From contig OX419755.1 in the NCBI GenBank assembly GCA_948567375.1, positions 10,049,001-10,113,000 on the forward strand: DNA of 64,000 bases, read 5' to 3'. The position numbers were made by a program, and so were the translations under genes. The stretch is from Lunularia cruciata. Taxonomy: Eukaryota; Streptophyta; Marchantiopsida; Lunulariales; Lunulariaceae. The notes beneath the pieces were generated by a model. It was not told where the DNA came from and did no database searches. It saw only the letters and a program-made list of their open reading frames with translations. How positions within the stretch are numbered: position 1 is the first letter of the stretch; every line of letters begins with the position of its first letter. This document shows positions 20,141 to 32,010 of this stretch, piece after piece.

Positions 20141-21990
20141 TGTCATCGGGAAAATAATATACACATAGTATTGGTGCCATTTGGTGTGAGTTTTCATGTT
20201 AGTGAACTCAAGGGTTTATGTTATGGTGAAACTGATAGTTGCTTTGTGTTCCTATAAGCTCAAGGACTTTCTCTTGTGTTAAGGAAGGGAGGAAATTGAA
20301 TGGCGGATTTTTTTATTGTTACATAAGCTCAGGGTATTGGGCTTGTCACTTAACCGTTGGAGATTTACTATGTTATGGGGGGTCTCAAAGAAATTGTTGA
20401 GAAGGAGAAGGGCTGAACAAGGGGTTTTTAGTGGATTTTCATGAGAGTTTTCAAAGGAGAAGTTTGCAGGAGTGCACAGGCTGACAGTGTGAAATTTTTG
20501 AGAAAGATGAGCGCTGGACAGAGAGCTTTTGGGAAATGACAGTAAAGAGCTTTTGGGAAAGGCCAGACGAGCTTTGCAAAGGAGAGGTTGCAGCATTTTA
20601 GAGAAGGAGAAGGGCTGAACTGGGCGTTTTTAGTGGATTTTCATGAGAGTTTTTCAAAGGAGAAGTTTGCAGGAGTGCACATGCTGACAATGTGAAATTT
20701 TTGAGAAAGATGAAGGCTGGACAAAGAGCTTTTGGGAAATGACAGTAGAGAGCTTTTTGGAAATGCCAGACTAGCTTTGCAAAGGAGAGGTTGCAGGATT
20801 TTTGAGAAGGAGAAGGGCTGAACATGGGATTTCAATGGATTTTTCATGAGAGTTTTTCAAAGGAGAAGTTTGCGGGAGTGCACATGCTGACATTGTGAAA
20901 TTTTTGAGAAAGATGAGGGCTGGATAGAGAGCTTTCGGGAAAGGACAGTAGGGTTCTTTTGGGAAATGCCAGATGAGCTTTGCAAAGGAGGTTGCCGGAT
21001 TTTTGAGAAGGAGAAGGGCTGAACAGGGGTTTTCAGTGGAATTTCATGAGAGTTTTTTCAAAGGAGAAGTTTGCAGGAGTTGAATTCTGACAGTGTGAAG
21101 TTTCGAGAGAAAGATGAAGGGCTGAATAGAGAGCTTTTCGGAAAATGACAGAGGAGTTTCAAAGGAGAAGTTTTGCATGAGTTTTTGAGAGAAAGATGAA
21201 GGGCAGACATTAGGGTTTTGGGAAAGGGGCAGAGGAGTTTTCAAAGGAGAAGTTGCAGGAGTTTCAACAAGATGAAGGGCTGACAGTGGAATTTTGTTAA
21301 GTAACAAAGAGTTCTTTCTCAAAGCAGCAATGTTTTCCAAGAGTTGATGGGTGGACTGAAGGAGTTTCAGGAGAAATGGAGGGCTAAGAATTGTAAGGAT
21401 TAGGATGTAAAACTTGATTAGTTCTCTTCCTTTGTGTACATGCTTTGCCATTGAAGATTTTAGTCGGTCATTGTATTCTTTGAAGCTGCTTAGGTTTCCC
21501 TCAAATATTTATAACTGCAAGGCTTGGGATTACAATAAATATATACTTCCTTGATGAATGTGAATCCTTAGTCCGTGAATAGTATAAATGAGAGGACTCC
21601 TGTCTTGGAGCTCTCAGTCTTAGTCAAGCCGCATTTCCAAGACCTATCACCGACCTGATCATGATTATCTGAACCTGGCCATAGACGGTGATTCATTAGA
21701 GGAATTACATCGCAGCCATTGAACACAACTTAACATGGACAGAACTTTAACATTGGCAATGAAGCTTGACGAATACAATTGCACCAATGAAGCCAATTCA
21801 AGAAGCTATTAACCATGAGCCTACATTAGAAAGATCAGTATCAAGCTGCTCTAGCAAGAAGGACTGCCAGTCGGGCAAGTGGAGAGAGCGTCTGATTACA
21901 AAGAGTTTTAAACAGTTTACAAGCCTAGCAGTCTTAGTGCAAGCAGCCATGTGCTTGGCGCACTCTCAAGACCAACCAATCCCCTCGACA
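20141..21990. mobile_element. TGTC...GACA element, copy 2 (1850 bp)
   Basis: It starts TGTCATCGGGAAAATAA and ends CCCCTCGACA. The flanks are CCGT (20137-20140) and CCAT (21991-21994), a 4-bp target duplication with one C-to-T-type difference. The 5' LTR of the same element shows the empty site: CACCGTGAAGTTAG at about 30707-30720. The left arm, the last 75 bp or so and the repeat vocabulary match copy 1. No protein domain was found. The right arm (21380-21990) holds CAATAAATATATAC and a TATAAATG near 21590, which could be LTR promoter or poly(A) sequence. Confidence 0.75.
20380..21330 (+). repeat. Tandem array, ~202-bp unit, 4-5 copies
   Basis: GAGAAGGAGAAGGGCTGAAC recurs at 20399, 20601, 20804 and 21005 (spacing 202, 203, 201). 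Units share TGCAGGAGTGCAC and AGACGAGCTTTGCAAAGG. The right part is shortened and degraded. The same words occur at 9310-9390 in copy 1, so both arrays derive from one repeat family. Confidence 0.85.
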
Positions 21991-22128
21991 CCATGAAGTC
22001 AATACCCTGAACATGAAATCTGACCGTTAGAAAGTAGTCTCTGAGAAATTGTTGAAATAACTCTAACTACTATCACTGGAACTCCAATGTCTGAGCAATC
22101 TAGATGGGACACTACAAATGGTGTGACA

Positions 22129-22900
22129 GCTATGGTGCGTATATACATCACTACACAACATACATCAATACACAACATACATCACTATCAACATCATACA
22201 CTATAGAAGCACAACTCACACATAAGTCATACATAGACTCTAAAGTGCCACAATTGCTCCCCTACCTAGCGGTTAGGTCCCTCTCACTCCATATAGCCAT
22301 CTACTCTAAGTATATGGTATACTCTATGATAGGCAAAGGTCAAGAGGCCGGGTGCTATGGAGCCCCATCGTTAGTTGCATGTATGCAATCTATACCATAT
22401 AAAGAATGAACTAGCTATAGGTCAAGTACATCTAGGACATAACCATTGTCTTTGAGGAACCACCATGAGGGGACGAGTCATACATGCCATATGCCATCCT
22501 CATTAACAACTATCACAAACTAACATAGTAGTAGCTCCACCAGAAGAGCCACATAACATACACCTCAAGCCTGTAGGTACAAGTGCCAAGCTTGGGTCCA
22601 TAGTACCATCAATGTTTGGAGGATGGCATGGCGCACATGATCCTTCCAAACAACACCATAATGTCTTTCCAACACAAGGAATCTTGATGGAAAAACCTCA
22701 CACACTCTCAAGATAGTATGGCCTGTCAAAACATCAAGTATTGTTGGTGCTATTTATTGTAGATATACACAGTCTCTTGGATGAAATTGGTGGATCAAGG
22801 GTCTGTAACCTCCTCCTCAAATGGTGACATAGCATAAAATATCTCTATGCTGAGCAATAGCCAAGTTCTCAAAGACCATTGGCATCACTCTCTGAAAGAT
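22129..22900 (-). other. 3' untranslated region of element B1
   Basis: This stretch between integrase and 3' LTR matches 33840-34150 of element B3. The last 130 bp (22260-22129) repeats the tail of the 3' LTR. No polypurine tract is clear and no coding sequence was recognised. Confidence 0.5.
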
Positions 22901-23990
22901 CTCTGCCTATTGAGAACATGCGCTCATCCATACATCTAGGTCATCCAAGTCCAAAACTACAATAGCATCTTGACGAATGGCTGTAGATAAATCTGGATCT
23001 TGTCCATAGAGTAGGAAGTAAGGAGAGAAGGATGCTAAGGAGGCTTGCCTGCTGAATCAATAGCCCATGGCCAACCAAGGTAATTGGAAATCCCAATCCC
23101 CCAAGTGACCTCTCTGCAAACCATACTTTTGCAGTCCTCTCTTCACCGTATGAACCACTCTCTTTGCTAAGCCATCTGCCTAAGGGTGATCTCAGGATGT
23201 CATACAATGATCAATCAAAGTCTTGTCACACAAGACCCAAAACTCCCCCAAGAACTTTGTACCTTGATCATTCAAAACCTCAACTGGTGCACCAAAATGA
23301 CTAAGAACTCGATCCAAGAACAAGTAAGTTGTCCCTTCACTAGACTTGTCAGGAAGTGCCACCAACTCAATTCACTTGGAGAAGTGCCCCACCATCACAA
23401 AAACATACCAATGATGTCTCACAGTCAATGGTAAAGGTCCAACAAAGTCCAAACTCCAATGATAACCCAATCCCATGATAGGTAATGGGTGCAATTGTGG
23501 CGTAGGAGCATTGAATGATGCTCTTACTTGGTCATAGACCACACATCTGGCAACAAACTATTGTACCTTGGTATGCATACAACGCCACCAATAATGACTC
23601 TAGAGTAAGCTATAAGTATGCTTTACTCCAAAATGTCCTAGCTCCTCATGAGCATGACAAACCAACTGTGGTCTTTGAGATGGAAGTGGTATTCCTTGCA
23701 CTCTACCATCCTCCCATACATGCAAAAGGTGTCTGCCATCCAACCTGAACTGTTTGGCTTGCTGAAGAACATAGTCTCTCTCCTTGGCCCCAATTGTGCC
23801 ACCCACAACACCAATGTGAAGATAGTCCATCACTAAGACATCATTATGAATGTCTCGCTGAACTGTATCAATATCTTCACTCTCTGGATCTGTGACCTCA
23901 ATAAATCTTCCTATATGCACTAAGAGAGATACCACCAAAGCCTTAGAAAATATACATAGAAAGGCCGATTCATGCCAACCTGGCACCATC
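22900..23990 (-). pseudogene. Integrase of element B1
   Basis: The N-terminal zinc finger region reads CHAHEELGHFGVKHTYSLL (about 23660-23600). The core follows with SLDFVGPLPLTVRHHWY (first catalytic Asp) and LNDQGTKFLGEFW (second). In the third motif HPQADGLAKRVVHTVKRGL the usual catalytic glutamate is replaced by lysine or lost. Downstream, HTILRVCEVFPSRFLVLE is the C-terminal region. Stops interrupt the core. Integrase would join element DNA to the chromosome. Confidence 0.8.
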
Positions 23991-24397
23991 TCCTCATCTA
24001 TCTCACCATGTCAATGTGCTCCGGTCTAATCCTATTGGCTGGGATATGGGTTTCTACTCAACCCATATGTATCACGGTGCACCACTCCAGGTCTGTGAAC
24101 AATCGTGAAATCTCACTCCTATAAAATCAGAGCCCATCATGCAAGCTTCCCTAAAGCTTGTCGAACTCCATCAACCACTTCAGCCGCTGATGATTAGTGA
24201 TGAGAGTGAAGGGGTTACCAAATAGGTAACATCAGAAATGTGCTACTGCCCAAACTGCTACCAAGCACTCTCCCTTGTATGAACTATACTTTGCGTCCGC
24301 TGTATTGTTGGAGCAACTAGCATAGGCCACCACAAACTCCTTCCCCTCATCATCATGCTGGGTGAGCACTACTTCAAGCCCCAACATACTCCAATCA
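23991..24397 (-). pseudogene. RNase H region of element B1
   Basis: This is the segment between the RT connection (24398) and the integrase N-terminus, where RNase H lies in Ty3/gypsy pol. Only a short match is seen on the minus strand (about 24340-24170: a KYSSYKGECLVAVWA-like block), heavily interrupted. The call rests mainly on position. Confidence 0.5.
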
Positions 24398-25310
24398 TTA
24401 TGAACCTAAAATGGTCATCCTTTGATCGGTCTCCTCAAAATAGAAGCAGATGTCAACCTCTCCTTCAGCTCTACAAAAGCTCTCATGCTCATCTCCACAA
24501 CACCACTCTTGTGTAAGCTTGGTCAGCTTCATCAAGGCCTTGGCAATGGCACTAAATCCTCTAACATAACGGTGATAGAAGTTCAAGAACCCAAGGAATG
24601 CTCGCACTCTGCTCACATCCGTAGGCCGGGGAATATGTGCAAGAGCCTCCACCTTGGTTTGCTGAACACCAAGTCCTCCGGGGTAGATAGTGTGAGCCAA
24701 ATACTCAACTTGCTTGTGGAAGAACCTACACTTCCCAAGATGTAATTGGAGTCCATGAGATCTCAACATCTTAAACACCTCCAACAATTGTCTCTCATGC
24801 TCCTCCACAATAGTGCTATAGACCAAAATGTCACAATATAGCACCGAGCAAAATCCAATCCAACTAGGATCCTATCCATGACCCTCTAGGACTAAGCAAG
24901 AGCATTCTTTAACCCAAATGATAAAAACCTCCACTGGTATAACACATCCTTGTCATGAGGATCAATAGCCCAAAATGTTGTCTTGGATTTATCCTCCTCC
25001 CTGATCGGCAACTGATGATATCTCACTCGAAGATCCAAAGTATTGCAGACCTTTGCATGCCCAATTGCATCAAAAATCTCCTCTGATATAGATATGGCAT
25101 AACAATCAGCCCTAGTCTATTAGTTGATAGGACGGTAATCTCCACACATCTACCTATTTGTGTAGTTGCCATGCATATCCTTCTTGGTTGGCATCACTGT
25201 TGTAGATGCATACTCTCCATGTGAATCTCCACCAAACCAGCCTCAAAAAGGTCACTACTTTGGCTCTGAATCAATGTCCTCTCCATATCATTATAACAAT
25301 AAGGACATCA
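24398..25310 (-). pseudogene. Reverse transcriptase of element B1
   Basis: The minus strand shows VRYHQLPIREEDKSKTTFW and QWRFLSFGLKNA, the finger and palm blocks of Ty3/gypsy RT. The catalytic palm motif reads LYCDILVYS (about 24840-24815), where active relatives have YLDDILVYS, so one catalytic aspartate is missing. The thumb and connection then continue in one open frame to 24398, including GLQLHLGKCRFF and RAFLGFLNFYHRYV. The RT would copy element RNA into DNA. Confidence 0.85.
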
Positions 25311-27140
25311 GAAAACTAGTGTATTGGTAGTCAGCTCAATCTATATACCAGGTCCCTTTAGAGCACCCAAATCCTTCATACTGAGGCAAAACAACTTGTA
25401 TGGTTCCTCAAAAACCTCCAAACCTTCCATCTTTCCTCTCCAGTAAACTTGTGTCCAAGATCTGGCTCCCAAGTATCCTCTATAACTATTGCAAGAGTGG
25501 AAGATGTACTGACTAGCTGCTACATTGGGCCCTTGGGAGCAATAGTGTCATGCTCCCGACCACTAGAGGTCCCAACCTCTATGTGAAAAACTCCCTCCAC
25601 TCTGGCTGCAAGCTCCACACGTCCTCTAGTTACATCCCAAGTGGACCAAGGGTGTAATCCAAGTAGCCCATGCTCACCTGAATGGATTCCAAGTAGACCA
25701 CTCTCCCTAGTAGCTATTGGCTATGTCCCAAGATACCATGTCCACTTGGTCCATCACTCCTAGCCTGTGCTTGAATCGTCTCAATAGGCACAGGGCTCAC
25801 AAGTGTCTGAGAGGTGATGCTTATCAACCGCATCCTATGCTACTCTGCCAAGCCAAGGCTTGCAATCCAGGTCAAACAGAGCAAGTCCATAGCTTGACCT
25901 AGCACTTGATGCCTGGATGCCTTTAACATTGCTGGAATAGCAATAATATTGGTGCGGTAACCCATCACCCGCTCTCTCTCATCAGCGTTGGGCTCCACCA
26001 ATGTTGTAACTATGAGTCCCAAGCAGGTCCAGGTCCTCCCTCTCAAAAAGCATGAGAGCTTAGGAAACTCATGAGTTTGGGAAATATGGCTCTAGGTTGT
26101 CCAACTAGGTTCACCACTATTTTAGGTGACCTATCAGCCACTACCATCGCCTGAGACTAACGCCCAACATCCAAGATATCATCAACAATGATATGGTTAA
26201 GTTGTTGAATCCCATCATAAGCACGTTGTAAAACCTCTCTAGGTAAGAGGTTCATCCACCAAAGATGAAGATAATGAGCCCACGATCCCACTGTGGCTAC
26301 ATCTAACAATACAATAGGTCCCATCCAAGAATGGACCTGATGTGTACTTGCCACCACTTTGGTGCAAAAATCACCCATCAAAGGAACGTTCTCGAAAAGG
26401 TAAGCTCAAGAACAGACTAATGAACCTAGAGATGTTGTAGTATCCGTAACATCTCCCAAAATACACTAGAACAAGGATCTTGAAGACCCAAACCGTGGCC
26501 CGCATGTGTTTGTCCCTGAAATGGCTATCCAAAAATCACCAAGTGAATAGGCCCATATCTCTCTAGGTCATGTGCCCCTTGTAAGGAAATGTTTACTAGT
26601 AGGGCCTTTTGGTAACCTCTGACTACTGACATTAGTAATAACTCCGAATATCACTAGGCCAAGTGTGCCACATGATGTAGAGAGACTTGCCTAGCAATCT
26701 CATCTCTCTCTACATACAAGTACCTCTGTACTCGTATACCCGCCTATAATACCACAGCTAGTCTGGTGCTAATCCCACCAAACAACTCTAATAGACATAT
26801 CCCCTCTAGAGGATACTTCCAAGCAATGATTGTGGTATCTAGAGGTGTCAAAGCAATCGGCTCTGGAGGCTCATCCTTTCACTCAACTCCTCATGGTACA
26901 ACATCCAACTTGTACTCCAAATGCTGCTGCAATGCCTCCTCGGAACTCCACAATGGAACATCCATGGTACAGCATCCAACTCGTACTCCAAATTCGAGTG
27001 ATCTCCTCTGGTACTAGAGTATCCTCTACATGGGTGTTCCCCTCCAACAAGTCACCAGTCCAAGTTACTGCACCATTGAAAGCTAAAACTGATGTTGCCT
27101 TGGCTTGGATTGTAGTGAGCCAAGACTACCACTATTGAAG
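25311..27140 (-). pseudogene. Protease-RT linker of element B1
   Basis: Minus-strand fragments include DERERVMGYRTNIIAIPAML and RHQVLGQAMDLLCLTWI (about 26000-25840). This segment resembles the E-R-E-x-x-M-G-Y ... G-x-A-M-D block before RT in gypsy elements of mosses and gymnosperms. A second stretch (26381-26157) has SWMGPIVLLDVATVGSW. No enzyme domain is assigned to it. Stops are frequent. Confidence 0.5.
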
Positions 27141-27860
27141 TGTACTGGTTATACCCGTCCCTCACCAGACTGCCAATGTGGTCTATAGGAGGCTGTCTCC
27201 TCCCAATAGTCAATGATGACTCCCATGGGGTATAACACTACTCCCCCAACTAGCACAACATATGACTCAACTATTGTCGCAATAGCCAGAGCTCTCACCA
27301 CCGAGCTATCAGTTTGATGACCAGGCTAAACCTGGACAACAAGCTCCCCACATGTGATGTACTGTGTCAAACCATCACCTAGAGATGTCTGGATTTGAAA
27401 TGGACACCTCTCCACATTGGTCTTTTGTAACTCCAGACCGACTACTATAGCCTTCCCCAACATATGGTGCTACGCACCAGAGTCTAACAAGACTCTTTGT
27501 TGTGTATAGACCTTCCCTATAGGTCCCACCAAACGGAAAATTCCCCTCTAGTTATCCAATAGGACAACACTAGGTGTGAACCGCGCTCTCTCAAAGGCCG
27601 CTCTAGTTGGCAACTCTTCCAATCTAGCTATTGTTGCTTGCCATAAACCACTGGTCGCTAAACAGATCCCATGCTCCTCATCAAAGTGAGCTCCACTATC
27701 AACCACCTCTACTCTAGTAGTAGGAACCGGATCATCCCCTACTCTTACAAAGCGTGGCAGCCAACCGGAACATTGGGGTTGGGTCAACTCCCAATGTAAA
27801 CATGTCATTGGCCAAAAAAAACGGCACCGCATAATCATATTGAGCCGCCCCCAACATCAT
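27141..27860 (-). pseudogene. Protease region of element B1
   Basis: On the minus strand YTQQRVLLDSGA (about 27515-27480) is a retropepsin active site, D-S-G intact, followed by a stop and then HHMLGKAIVVGLELQKT. The downstream DGLTQYITCGELVVQV block is shared with B2. Upstream, a frame of 96 residues (27838-27548) lies between gag and protease. Confidence 0.7.
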
Positions 27861-27999
27861 GCTAGACTCAGTTTGTGTAGTAGGTGGTTGACTAGTAGGT
27901 AGTCTATCATGTACTCCATCACCACCTACCACACCTGCATTGGGACATCAAGGAGCTATGGATGTTGTCTACAATGCATCAAATAGCATGAAAGACTAG

Positions 28000-29620
28000 G
28001 GAAGTCTAACTTGTCTCTAAACCTCTCCTCTCTGTGGGTCCAACTCCACTGATGCTCCTCTAGGCTCTAGAGCATGTACTGCACTCCTAGTCATTGCTGC
28101 AGATGCATCCACTTGTGCTGCTATGCACATGAAGTCCAAAGCATCTCTATCACTAGCATATGAGGTGGAAGCCTCAACACCCAAATCTGATCTCCTTTGA
28201 GCAATAGCCATACTAGCCAATCTCTACTCCAACAGCTCAATCCAAGTAGCCATAATTGTATTAGAAGTAAGGGTAGGTATTGCACCCCTACTAGGTGTAA
28301 ATCCTCTACCACTACCTTGTCCTCCATGAATTGGAGTGCCTCTACTACTTTCCATAGCAGCCCCACCACTCCGTAACTCCGGGTGTAGGTCAAAACACCG
28401 ATCACCTATGTGACCAAATCTGTGGCAATGCTCACACTGCCTCTGTGTTGGCTGTGATGCACCAAAGGTATCAGGTTCGCTGTCCTAAGTACACTCTCTC
28501 CTATGGTGAGGTCCACCACAAGTCCAACTAGCAACACTACCACTCATTGGCTGTTGTTGACCCAAAAATGAAGGTAAGGGTCTAACCACAGTAGGCCCTC
28601 CACTCGCTCCATAGGATCTAGGCTGTCCACCTTGTCCTCAAAAACCAATAAGGCATGCTACACTCTATTGCACTCTAGAAGAAGTTACAATTGTGGATGA
28701 GGTCTCTTAACCAAATCCAAGTGTCACCACTCTCTCCTCCACCATGTTGAGCTCAATACGCTCAGCCAAACCAAAGACCATTGCCAAACTAGGCAAAGTA
28801 GCATGTAATAACGTAGCATCATGAACTCTACATTGCAACTCCTTGTCCAATATCCCATACCAAAACTGGACTGCTTGGGCCTCAATAACTCCCTAAGTGA
28901 AACTGATCAACCTCCTCATGCAAGTGTATGCATTGCATAGGCTCTCTCCAACCTTCCGTTGGAACTCCTACAAGCTCCTTAGCTTGTCAATCCGCACTCC
29001 CTAGTAGTTCTGCCTCAAACACTGGAAGAACTCCACCATGGGGTTAAACCCTGGTACCACACCATCTCTTGCAGCGGTACCTCCACTCGTAGTAACACTA
29101 TCTCCAGCTAGTGCACCTCCACTAGCTCCACCAACACTACTTGAGTTAGAACTCATAGATACCGCCGATCTACTTTTGGCCACCAAACCTGAAGTGATAG
29201 AGACATAATTTGGAGACCAATATTGTCTCCATAACTCAATCTCCTCCAAATGAGCTCTCTTGAACTCATGGTAGTCATCCATCGGTGGACCCTCCGAATG
29301 TTGAAACAACCACTTCCATGCCATGAAGGATGTGAAAAAAGTTGGGTTCCGCATCTACTATAGATCACACCAACTGTTGAACTCCTGGGTGAAGTCATCC
29401 AACTCAATGGTATCCACTATACCAGAGTAATGCCTAGGGCCTTTGGAGGCCCTATAAATCTCGTACATGTCCCACAACAATGGTGCGGACACACCAAGTG
29501 CACTCTCAACTGAATCAGCTCTTGTGTCAAACTCCAACTCAGAGTTAATCTCCTTCCTCACTAGGACCTAAGATACAAGCTGATACTGAGTGTCACTCCG
29601 AGTAAACCCATTGCATACTG
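28000..29620 (-). pseudogene. Gag of element B1
   Basis: The N-terminal part (29561-29358) is acidic. The core (29354-29001) reads FMAWKWLFQHSEG, then ELWRQYWSPNYVS, followed by a Ser/Gly-rich linker and GFNPMVEFFQCLRQNY. The C-terminal part has the zinc knuckle CEHCHRFGHIGDRC with FDLHPEL (about 28440-28380), which is intact. Several frameshifts join the pieces. Gag would assemble the particle and bind element RNA. Confidence 0.75.
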
Positions 29621-30393
29621 TAGGGCTAACTCCTCAAGAATCCCCAACAAACTCCATTGTGACAAAGTAACCGCAACTACAACCGCAAACCAGAACCACA
29701 AACTGCAACCACAAGTCGCAACCGCAAGTACTCCACCAAGTGCCAACACCACCAAGTACTAATACCAACTAAGCACCACCCACTAATGTAACTCTAACCA
29801 AGATAACGATACTAGGGGAAAGGACAACCTGCCATCACAACATGCACTCTCATGGTCTATAAGTCATCACTTTTTGGCTCATTGGAGAGAAACAAAGGTA
29901 GTTTGATTGTTCATCACTCCAGCCTCACTACTGAGAGCACACCTGAGCACCAATGCTCAAAAGTCAGGGCATCTCACACAAACGTGGTGCACTAACAAGA
30001 AGTAGAGAATGGAGGGGGTCCAATCACAAGAAATCTAAACAAAAACTCTCCATCTCATAAAACAATACAGGACCCACTCTGCCACCATTTGGCATTTGAC
30101 ATAAGAGAAGTTTGTATCTAAGTCCTAAGCTACTAGGATCACAAAGAATGGGATCAAACTGCCTTTCCTAGCCAAAGCTACAAGTGTATAGATAATCGTG
30201 GCATAGTCACCAGGACAACAAGTGAGGGTGGACCAATTAGCTGGGGCACCAGTCTAGGAACAAGAGATCTAGGGGTCAAACTTTGTTGCACACAATCTAG
30301 CAGGATGGGCTACCAACGATCAACAAGTCTTGGAGATACCACCAACACTCTCAATTCTTGCATGCGATTTCTCCTTGACTTCACTTCTCTAAT
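29621..30393 (-). other. Leader region of element B1
   Basis: The region between the 5' LTR and gag aligns with 17081-17912 of B2. GTGGTATCTCCAAG (minus, near 30340) is the only candidate for a primer site and matches tRNA-Met sites poorly. No coding sequence was recognised. Confidence 0.4.
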
Positions 30394-30845
30394 GTAATCA
30401 GATTGTTTACAACTCTTAAATCCACTCAACTCAGATCAGTACTTGATCTATCACTCTTTAAACTGCCAACAACTAGGCACTAATTACAGTCAAGCCACAC
30501 CCACTCTAGCTAAGAGAATCCAAGTGACGCTCGCCAGCCCCTATCCACCATAGCCAGGAACTCAAAGGCTCAACATCAGAGAAGTAAGCTCTCTAGAGCA
30601 GCACTTCAAAAGTATACCCCTTGGACTCAAGCTAGGTCTGGAACCCTAATGGTCCCACTGATGGCACACTCGATGGTGTGAACGGTGCAAAGTGACGGTG
30701 GCCCCCACCGTGAAGTTAGTACCCTAAACATGAAATCTGACCATCGGAAAGTAGTCTTTGAGAAATTGCTAAAATAACTCTTACTACTATCATTGGAACT
30801 CCAGTGTCCGAGCAACCTAGATGCCACACTACAAATGGCATGACA
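30394..30845 (-). mobile_element. 5' LTR of element B1
   Basis: It starts TGTCATGCCATTTGTAGTG (minus) at 30845 and is collinear with the LTRs at 18359 and 22128. It holds the uninterrupted target of TGTC copy 2 (CACCGTGAAG, about 30707). Similarity to the 3' LTR ends near 30394, so the 3' edge is approximate. Confidence 0.75.
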
Positions 30846-32010
30846 TCTAACTTTTCCATCATGTCTTCTAGGGGCATGCATTTGTTCTTCCTCTTAAGAA
30901 TTGTTTGTTCTTGGAGGGGTTAAGGCTAGGTAGATTGTACTTCTCCACCTTGGTTGTCACTTGTGTCCTTGTTTGATGATATTACAATCCTCTTGAAAGA
31001 GTGTTCAATGGCCATCGGATGAGTTCTGGTTATGGTCCAATGTGACTTTCATCCTAGACTTGTTTATTGTCCTCCTCTTCCTCCTCCACAAGGATCCTCC
31101 TTGTCTTCTTGGTAGCCTTTGCCTTTGGCCTAGAAGGAATCATGGGTCATTTCTTGAGTATCCACTTCTCAAAGCCCAAAGTGTTGTAGGCTTCCTTCAC
31201 TTCCAAGTACTTGCTTGTGCAGGCAAATTCTGAATCTACCTCCCAAGTACTTTTGCACTATCAGCACTCATTCTCTAGGTTTGTCAAAATGTTCTATGTG
31301 GAATAAGTTATCTAGGCATTTCTCCTTTCTCTTGGTGTCATCAAATCCATCTCCATGTAGAAATGGATATCAAAGGGAGACACCAAAGTCACTCCTCCTT
31401 CCTTGTTCATTGTTCTTGCAAGTGCTTTTGCCATTACCCATAACATAGTTGCGCAACTGATAGGTTTTCCTTGGTATAAATACTCAAAGAAGATTGCATG
31501 ACTTTTATTCAAGTTGTTTGTTTAGATCTGAATAACTTCATGAGTGATTCTACAAGGATCTTCCTCCTGGGATCTTTGATACTTGGAACAGACAAACCAT
31601 TTTTGGTCTTTTGTCCTTAAACATGGCCTTGGACGTGGCTTCAATAGTCAAGTCTGGATGAGTACAACATTATCCAGAGTAATGCCATCAAGGAGAGAAT
31701 TGCTAAACCCCAACACTCTCTACCAATACTCTTTAGTCTATGCAAAGGGGTTCACTCTCTGGTTCTCTAGCCCTAGATCACAATTATCATTGATTTCAAC
31801 ATTGCATGATCACTCAATTCTCAATTCCCAATTCCACAACAAGAACTCTAACTTCTTGTTGTGGACCAATTCTTGCCTATTATACAATCCCTACTTAACT
31901 AAGCTCAGGGCCTTGATTATGAATTTGGGTGCCCTTCTCATCCTCCTTGGTACATTAGGGACAGCCATTTCTTTTCCCCTTTGTCCTCGTATCATTCACA
32001 CTTCACTTCT
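30846..32010 (-). pseudogene. U3-type ORF of unit C' (N-terminal half)
   Basis: Minus-strand pieces match unit C (59172-60060, plus) throughout: NRQELVHNKKLEFLLWNWEL against NRQELVRSKKLEFLLWNWEL, then the domain block FFEYLYQGKPISCATM and SPFDIHFYMEMDLMTPRERR (31480-31312). The tryptophan of P-I-x-W is cysteine here. A Lys/Arg-rich part with PSRPKAKATKKTRRI follows (about 31130-31090). Stops and frameshifts are frequent. The ORF is interrupted by B1; the coiled-coil half lies at 18940-19729. Confidence 0.7.

Larger units (their letters stand above)
19730..22128 (-). mobile_element. 3' LTR of B1, split by TGTC element copy 2
   Basis: The two LTR pieces (22128-21995 and 20140-19730) together give about 545 bp. 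Similarity to the 5' LTR (30845-30394) covers the first 450 bp. The last 100 bp (TTGTGGTACTTTAGAGTC to TATATGCA) is not in the 5' LTR but is present immediately upstream of this LTR (22260-22129). Confidence 0.75.
19730..30845 (-). mobile_element. Element B1: complete Ty3/gypsy element
   Basis: Reading leftwards from 30845: 5' LTR, leader, gag with zinc knuckle, protease, a long linker, reverse transcriptase, RNase H, integrase, 3' region and 3' LTR. Its outer ends are TGTCATGCCATTTG (minus, 30845) and TATATGCA (minus, 19730). Subtracting the 1854 bp of the nested TGTC element and its duplicated target leaves about 9.26 kb. The 5-bp flanks (TGTCG left, TCTAA right) do not match, so no target duplication is visible. 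It interrupts the ORF of unit C', parts of which continue collinearly on both sides. Confidence 0.75.

Noticed and set aside
30330-30350. tRNA-Met primer site for elements B1 and B2 (GTGGTATCTCCA)
   Set aside because: Only the first seven bases fit and the LTR end just before it is not defined.
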